From: Lasiodiplodia sp. COLG20
Lineage: Eukaryota; Ascomycota; Dothideomycetes; Botryosphaeriales; Botryosphaeriaceae
Assembly: GCA_009801085.1 (NCBI GenBank)
Contig: VNWV01000036.1
Span: 50,715-114,714, forward strand
Length of the DNA stretch: 64,000 nucleotides
Reading direction: 5' to 3'
The notes under the pieces were generated by a model. It was not told where the DNA came from and ran no database searches. It was given only the letters and a program-made list of their open reading frames with translations. Positions 57,828-64,000 of the stretch are shown here, in pieces (position 1 is the stretch's first letter; each line of letters opens with the position of its first letter). The translations under genes and the position numbers were made by a program.

Positions 57828-58656
57828 ATGGAACCCACCACAACACCAACCCTCCTCACCCTCCCCCCCCACAACACCAACCCTCCTCACCCTCCCCCCC
57901 GAACTCCTCAACCTCACCCTCTCATACCTGCACTTCCCGGACTCGTACCACCTCCGCGCCACCTGCCGCCTCTTCGCCTCCCTCATCCCGGCGCTGCCGC
58001 CCGCTTCACAACCAGACTGGCGACTCCTCCTCGACGCCGAAAAGGGCCAGTGGGCGCGCAAGCGCAACCGGCTGGCGTGCGTGCACTGCGCGCGCCTGCT
58101 GCCGGCGACGCGCTTCACGGATAAGGCGAAGAGGGGCGGGGAGAACTACAGGGGGTGGCGGGCGTGCGACGCGTGTCGCGCGTGTCCGGAGAGTAGGGGG
58201 GCGAGGGTGTTGTGCATGGGGGAGTGGGAGGGGGAGGGGAGGAGGAGGTGCGGGAGGATGAGGGGGAGTGGGGTGAGGGAGGTGGTGGTGGACGGGGTGG
58301 AGAAGGGGGTGTGTGGGTGTTGTGAGAATGCGTTTGAGCGGTGGGGAGGGAGAGACGCGAGGGCGAGGAGTTTGTGTGTGGGGTGTAGCAGGGAGTGGGA
58401 CGAGAGGGAGCATGTGGAGATGAGAGAGGCGGAGGTGGTGTGGAAGGGAATATGGATAGGAGGCAGTGGTGGTGGGCAGGGGAAGGTACATTTGGAGAGG
58501 TGGATAGATTGGGATGGGTATTGGCAGTTGGAAGAGGCGAGGATTGAGCCAGGGAATAATCGTTGGGATGGTTGTTATTGTGACTATTGTTTTGACGAAC
58601 CTTTTACTGGCTGGAGGGAGGTTTGGAAAGGTTTAAATATAATTAAGAGAGAGTAA
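57828..58656 (+). pseudogene. F-box protein gene broken by a 31-bp tandem duplication
   Basis: The start at 57828 leads in frame through TPTLLTLPP into a perfect 31-bp tandem repeat (57839-57900). With one copy only, the frame continues into PELLNLTLSYLHFPDSYHLR, a clear F-box, and on to a stop at 58656 (265 residues). With both copies, translation shifts out and gives Pro-rich nonsense. The intact downstream frame also has zinc-binding-like cysteine pairs (CVHCARLLP, CDACRACP, CGCCENAF, CVGCSREW) and ends CYCDYCFDEPFTGW. F-box proteins bring substrates to SCF ubiquitin ligases; a SKP1-like gene lies just upstream. Alternatives: start at 57550 (in frame with the F-box, 368 residues), or a sequencing artefact. 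Confidence 0.7.
57839..57900 (+). repeat. perfect 31-bp tandem duplication
   Basis: Copies 57839-57869 and 57870-57900 are identical. 31 is not a multiple of three, so the F-box frame is shifted. Absence of any difference between copies means a recent event. Confidence 0.95.
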
Positions 58657-59081
58657 TAAAATAGGCTTAAAATTAGATGTGTTAAAGCGCTATTTGTTAC
58701 TATGCCGTCTGTTTAACTAAATTATAAACTGGCTGTAGCCATTTGAAGGCCCGTATGGATTCTTGTAGTGAGTAATAGATTGTAGTGTAGACCCATAAGC
58801 TACTCGACTATTGAAGAAGTGATGTTCGGCAATCACGGCACTATTCCTCAGACGGAAGGCCAAGACGGAGGAGCGTTATACGAAGCGGGGTTTGCATGTG
58901 TGACCAGGATCAAGCACGTCAGTTTGGGAAAGTCAATGGGCCATCCATAGGTTTCTGTAGTACCTCAGTGGTCAACGCCACATTACCCTATCTGCGACAA
59001 AAGTGGTTCCCCAATATATGGGTGCAACCCCCCGCGATTGCATTTCAGGCTTCCATCACTTGTCCCACCGCACATTTCACA
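58657..59081. other. AT-rich spacer
   Basis: 58635-58735 is strongly AT rich (TTTAAATATAATTAAG and similar), like a RIP-mutated remnant. No gene seen. Confidence 0.45.
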
Positions 59082-60805
59082 ATGGCTCTTGCTATCAGCT
59101 TGCTCGTCGGAGCGGCAATGCTCGCTGTGCTTTACAGATATGTCCTGTACCCGGCCTTCTTCTCACCCCTGGCGAAGATTCCCGCCGCAAACTTCAGCGC
59201 ACGCTTTTCCAATCTCTGGCTCCGCTACATCCGCTACATGGAAATGGAAAACCGGACCGTCTACGCCTTACACGTTAAACATGGACCCATCGTGCGGCTC
59301 GGCCCAAATGAGCTCAGTATCAATTGTGTAGAAGAGGGAATAAAAACTATCTACCCCAGCTTTCCCAAAACAGCATTCTACTCTCAGTTCGACTTCTACG
59401 GGTAAGGCTAGGTCCCCCCAAATAAAGCCCCTTTCATCAATTCTCCGAATTAACTCTCCCTACCAGCCACACAAACGCCTTCACAACCCTCGACACGCCA
59501 ACCCACGGCTTCCGCAGACGCATGTTCTCGCACGCCTTCTCCAAATCCGCCATGCTCTCCTCATCCTCCCTCCGCGCCACGACCGCCGCCATCCTCTACA
59601 CCCGCCTCCTCCCCGTGCTCTCCTCGCACGCCGCCGCCGCTGACGGCCGTCCGGTCGACGTTCTCCCTCTCGCGCATTCCTACGCCATGGACTCGTTCAC
59701 CGCTTTCCAGTTCGGCCTGCGGCGGGGCAGCAACTTCCTGCTGGACGCGGGCGAGCGCGAGTGGTACATGGAGAGCATGTACCTGTTCAAGAAGCTGGGT
59801 TTCTGGGTCACGGAGATGCCGGTCGCGGTGGCGTGGCTACGGCGCGTCGGCGTGCATGTTACTCCGGCGTGCGTGGGCGAGCAGATGGCCGGGCTGGAGG
59901 CGTGGAATATGGCCAAGTTCGAGGGCGCGGAGAGGGCGGTGCAGGCGGTATCGTCCGATGACAAGAAGGAGGATAAACAGATAGGCGGCGAGGAGGAAAG
60001 GATCGAAGAACAAAAGCCAGAGAACAACCCCACCATCTTCGCCGCGCAGTTCGCAGCATTCAAAAAAGCCTTCGGCGACGACTTCGCCGACGAGAAGAAG
60101 CACGCCCCAGGTCTCGTCGACCCCGGCCGCCGCCGCCGCCTCGAGCTCGCATCCGACCAGATGGACTTCAACGCCGCGGCGCTGGAGACGAGCGGCCTGA
60201 CGCTGACCTGGCTGCTGTACGAGCTCTCGCAGCGGCCCGCCCTACAACAACGGCTGCGCGACGAGGTCCTGACGCTGGACCCCCCACTCATCTTCCCTCC
60301 TCCTCATCCTTCTCCGACAGATGACTACCACCCGATACCCGACCCCAAACACCTCGACCAACTCCCCCTCCTCGACGCCGTCCTGCACGAGACGCTGCGC
60401 CGCTGGCCCGCCATCGCAGGGCGGCAGCCGCGCGTCACACCTTCCATCGTCACGCTGGCCGGGCACGCAGGTATTCCGGCGGGCGTGACGGTGCAGGCGT
60501 ACGCGTACAGCTTGCATCGGAACGGCGAGGTATTTACGGAGCCGGAGGAGTGGCGGCCCGGGCGGTGGATGGAGGGATCGGAGAACGGCGTGGCGGAGAT
60601 GAAGCGGTGGTTTTGGGCGTTTGGGAGTGGGGGTAGGGTGTGTGTGGGGAGGCATTTTGCGGTCAATGCTATCAAGCATGCCGTTGCGGCTATTTATACG
60701 AACTTTGAGACTGAGCTTGTGGATGCGGAGGGGATTGAGCAGGCGGATGGGTTTATTCCGTCGCCGAAGGGGGAGAAGTTGGTGTTGAGGTTTCGGCGGG
60801 TATGA
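59082..60805 (+). CDS. cytochrome P450 monooxygenase
   Basis: A membrane-anchored ER P450 of 552 residues from exons 59082-59401 and 59467-60805. The N-terminal anchor is ALAISLLVGAAMLAVLYRYV, followed by the proline-containing hinge. The ExxR motif is in HETLRRWPA and the haem loop is FGSGGRVCVG with Cys499. The oxygen-binding helix reads AALETSGLTLTWLLYEL, where the usual A/G-G-x-D/E-T-T is weak (Gly-Leu-Thr-Leu-Thr). A charged linker around SSDDKKEDKQIGGEEERIEE precedes it, and a proline-rich insert (FPPPHPSPTDDYHP) follows. N-terminal similarity to the benzoate/trichodiene-type fungal P450s is likely; substrate unknown. No biosynthetic core gene is in the window. Confidence 0.9.
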
Positions 60806-61047
60806 TTACTGTGTTTTTTTTAAGAAGGATGATGCTGTTACGACTCCTCACGGAAAGGGCTTTATGGCTAGCCCGAACTTAATAAAGAACCGCATAGGTC
60901 AACAAGCCTAACCAGTGGCTGGGCTGCATGAGAATATTGGAAAAACGGGTACATCTTTATCGTATCGGCGCTAAGAGCCTAGTCTGAGCTCTTCACGGGC
61001 CAGGCGTTGCAGCAGAAAGCACTGCTTTGATACCCAGTGATTCTTAA

Positions 61048-62992
61048 TCAGACACTCTTAGTGCCTGCTGATGTCGTATCTTGCTCTTCAGCAGCTTGCC
61101 GAACCCGCCTATTCTCAGCTTCTACGAATGAACCAGGCCTGGCACGCTGCGTGAGATCTTTATCGCCAAACACGAAAATTCCTGGGTTTCTTTTGAATAT
61201 CTCGTCCATGTCTTCAAGCGTGCGTTGAGTGGTTTCAGGATAAAGGGCCCATACGATCGGGAAATAAGAATAGAGGAAACACGCAAACACTGTGGCATCA
61301 TCAGTGTACATTTTCGACGAAATCCATGTGCTGAATCCGAAAACTCACAGAGATAAAACCCCCATCCGAGATTCTGCACGCCAACTTTGGTGAATTGGGT
61401 GACGATGAAAGATGCCATCCAGTTTGTGGCGGTGGCTGCAGCGGCCCCGCGAGTTCTCCAGCCGAGAGAATTGATCTCTGAGTTGTATACCCAAGGTACC
61501 TGTGGTTCCACATAAGTGTCATATTGAGATTACCAGAGCCAATATCTATTCACCTTGGCAAAGCTTGTGCCGTAAAAGGCGTAGTATAGGAAGAACATTG
61601 CTGTGGTAGCAGAGCCAAGCTGGAGGGATATTTTAGCCACAAAGTTAAAAGGTTATTAAGAAGAGTGTCTATTTACCTCATACTTCGATTCTGGATGTAG
61701 ATCCGCCATCTTCAAACAGATTGCTGCAACGACGTAACAAGATCCAGCGGTCAAAGCGCCGTAAAGCATCAGCCTGCCGCAAAGTCAGAATAACCATGAC
61801 GAAAAATGAATCCCCACTTACTTTCTGCGACCAGCCATGTCGATTACATACAAGCATACTAAAGATGCGCCAAGGTAAGACGTGGAATTGCAGGCGGTGA
61901 GGAGCCTGCTTTTCCGCTCATCAAACCCAACGCTTTCCTGGAGAAGCGTGGGCAAGTAGTACCCCAGGGCATTCACCCCGCTGAACTGCTGCATCAGCTG
62001 CGTTCCGCAAGAAAGCAGTACACGACGAAAATTCTGCGTTTCGTCTCTGAACAGCAACACATCTCTTGCCGGCATACGAGCCCGCTTCTCCTCCTCGATT
62101 GCCGCCACGATTGATCTATGCGTGGCGATGACAGCAGGGTCGGTTTCCGGCACATTCGCGCCCTCTAATCTGGCAATCACTTGGATAGCCTCGTTTGACC
62201 TCCCCTGCAGCATCAGCCATCTTGGAGTTTCCGGCAAGTTGGTGATGATTGGTATGGACACGAATGCGAAAACGAGCTGAAACGCAAGCGGGAACCGCCA
62301 TTGGAAAGCCCCGCCGTGGAAGTAGAGGGCGAAGTTGATCCAATTAGCCAGGCAGAAAGCAAGTGTGTTGCTGATATTTGCGAGGATCACCAGGCGGCCG
62401 CGTGTTTGGGGCTTTGCGCATTCCGACTGGTATACTGGAACAATGGAAGTGATGATGCCTGAAAAGGGGTCAGAAAGATCACGTCTCTATTTTTGCCTCA
62501 GGGTGTGTGATAGCTTACTTACCCATTCCGAAACCATTGATCAGACGACCAATGATCATTTGTGGAAAATGGAAGGCGAAGATCTGCAGGATTGCGCCGA
62601 CCATATTGGCGGCGAGTCCGATGAGATTCGAACGCCTCCGCCCCAAATGATCGCCCGCTGTAAAAGCGAAGAGACATCCTACAAATGCACTAAGCTATTT
62701 CACTTTAGCGTGCATCACGGTCGCCTGTGTCTGCGTAAACGACATACAGAGAAGCAGCTGGACGTAATGCCGTTGACATTCGCATTCCTTGTCTCGGGGA
62801 ATTGATTGATGAAGTCCTTGGAGATCAAAACACCAGAGAAGACGCCTTGGTCGTATCCGAACCAGCACATCGCGGCTGCCCAAGACGTCAGGGATTCTTG
62901 TCTCGTATTAAAAGCTGAGAGAACACACCAGCATTGCCCAACGTAATGAAGAACATGAGCCAGAAGCCTCTGAGCTCTTTGATAAATCGCAT
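61048..62992 (-). CDS. MFS sugar transporter, 8 exons
   Basis: A hexose-transporter family permease of 518 residues from exons 62929-62992, 62748-62875, 62523-62694, 61822-62458, 61677-61773, 61554-61619, 61349-61499, 61048-61289, phases all consistent. Marks: MCWFGYDQGVFSGVLI in helix 1, DHLGRRRSN after helix 2, PETPRWLMLQGR in the central loop, QQFSGVNALGYYLPTL in helix 7, DMAGRRK, VPWVYNSEINSLGWRTRG in helix 10 region, and YPETTQRTLEDMDEIF at the C-terminus. It is tail to tail with the P450 gene (242 bp between stops). Substrate not decidable. Confidence 0.9.
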
Positions 62993-63420
62993 TTTGGAAT
63001 TAAGTTAACGATTCCTCAGACGTTGAAACAGACGCTCAGGAATGGCTCAAGGGCTTGTACGACTCTTTGCTGGATCTTGAGAACTAATGGGAGACGATTC
63101 GGGTTCGCACGGGTGTATCTATTGCCGTGTTGCTGGGCTCTGAGATAAGCTAGCCTACGACGGATTAGAAGATTGCAACTGAGTCTGGTCGATATTCGAG
63201 ATGGCGAGTGAGGAGGTCACGGAAGGACTGTAGTACCATCTCATGTCTCTAAGCGAGGCTTCCCCGCATTCCGCATCCCTGATCTGTTCAACCTTGCTTC
63301 AAACCCCATACGTCTTGACGCGCATATGACTTGCAGGCCTCATTGAGACACTTGTGCCGCTTCTTCCTTGCCTGGCCGGTCTTACAAAAGTTCGAGTAGC
63401 CAACCATATGCTCATTGACA
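62993..63420. other. promoter of the sugar transporter and 3' flank of the next gene
   Basis: No gene seen. Confidence 0.5.
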
Positions 63421-64000
63421 TCATTGTTTTGGCACCTCCACTACACCCTTGACACCACCTTCGGTCTCTTCCGTCTCTTCCCCATTTGTCGACCCTTGCT
63501 CCAAGCTCGCCGGTGCCTTGGACCTCCGTTGTTCCTGCAACGCCAGCAGTTGAATTCCAATGATAACAATAATGCCGGCTATCACGAATCCGAAAGTTGC
63601 GGGGAAGCCGTACCCTATAATGCATCCATCAACAAACCCAGCCATCATTGGTCGCATGAGTGGAGAGTAGGTAGTTACTCACGGAAATCCGGTGCCATAG
63701 TCTGCGGAAAAATAACGATGGGTAGCCAAGCCGCTACGGCATACTGCATGCCGTTCATGCTGCTGATGACCAAGGCTCGTTCTTCATTATCTCCGGCGCA
63801 AATTTCGTTTGCCCACGTGTAGCTTTAGTGAAAGTCAGAGATTCTATCGCCAGGTTGGATTGTTGTCGACAATTACTCACAATACTGCGGTCATCAACTG
63901 CACTCCATCAGTGAGGAAGGCAAACTCCTTGACCTGAACGCTCGATGGCCAAAACGCCAGAATGCCATTGGGAATGAGGCCGTATGTCTGAGATTGTAAG
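63421..64000 (-). CDS. allantoate/pantothenate-type MFS permease, C-terminal part
   Basis: The 3' part of a gene entering from the right edge. Visible exons: 63987-63881, 63823-63683 and 63614-63421. The protein reads TYGLIPNGILAFWPSSVQVK, then QLMTAVFYTWANEICAGDNE, ERALVISSMNGMQYAVAAW, PDFRYGFPATFGFVIAGI and a charged tail ending EVPKQ. This is the C-terminal half of the anion:cation symporter family (Dal5/Tna1/Liz1-like), importing allantoate, nicotinate or pantothenate-like acids. The N-terminal half lies outside the window. An alternative frame through the last intron (PMMAGFVDGCIIGYG) is in phase with the last exon and could reflect retention. Confidence 0.85.

Noticed and set aside
57357..58124. 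255-codon plus-strand frame with proline-rich end
   Set aside because: It is the shifted reading of the F-box locus caused by the 31-bp duplication and the leader.
1..64000. CRISPR arrays, intact transposons, viral genes, secondary-metabolite core enzymes
   Set aside because: Looked for direct repeat-spacer patterns, transposase or reverse-transcriptase motifs, terminal repeats and PKS/NRPS motifs; none seen. The single P450 and MFS genes alone do not define a biosynthetic cluster.

Overview
The window is nuclear DNA of a filamentous ascomycete (Pezizomycotina; a Dothideomycete is my best guess, not proven). The evidence is short GT-AG introns of about 45-110 nt with CTAAC/CTGAC-like branch sites, dispersed single 5S rRNA genes, a class II tRNA-Ser, and typical families: NIMA kinase, HET protein, NACHT receptor, Zn2Cys6 regulators and many MFS transporters. 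Most proteins below were assembled by choosing splice sites by eye and checking that all exon phases close; none is experimentally supported.

Layout. 0.8-24.9 kb is mostly housekeeping: a small secreted protein, an 11-exon sugar transporter, tRNA-Ser(AGA), IPI1 (60S ribosome assembly) divergent from a roadblock/LC7 protein, an NTF2-like DUF1348 protein, a GT8 glycosyltransferase, a PMP20-type peroxiredoxin ending in a PTS1-like AKL, the Rab escort protein, an ankyrin-BTB protein, the NIMA kinase and an MCT-like transporter. 25.8-38.6 kb holds a very large protein that joins Crz1-type zinc fingers and a calcineurin-docking-like motif to an uncharacterised fungal domain, a 5S rRNA gene, a hidden three-exon cysteine-rich secreted peptide with a defensin-like cysteine pattern, and a phytanoyl-CoA dioxygenase divergent from a Zn2Cys6 regulator, followed by a quinate/sugar-type transporter. 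38.9-59 kb looks accessory: a polytopic membrane protein, a NACHT receptor without C-terminal repeats, a HET protein, a C2H2 regulator with a 25-base G tract in an intron, an arginase-like protein, a second 5S gene identical to the first, a SKP1-like protein with a long C-terminal extension, and an F-box protein broken by a 31-bp tandem duplication. 59-64 kb has a P450, another sugar transporter and the 3' part of an allantoate-type permease cut by the window end.

Most interesting candidates: (1) the Crz1-like fusion, (2) the defensin-like peptide, (3) the SKP1-like fusion with an apparently lost splice acceptor, (4) the recent frameshifting duplication in the F-box gene. NLR, HET, SKP1-like and F-box genes within 17 kb suggest an allorecognition or innate-immunity type neighbourhood with ubiquitin-ligase parts; that link is inference.
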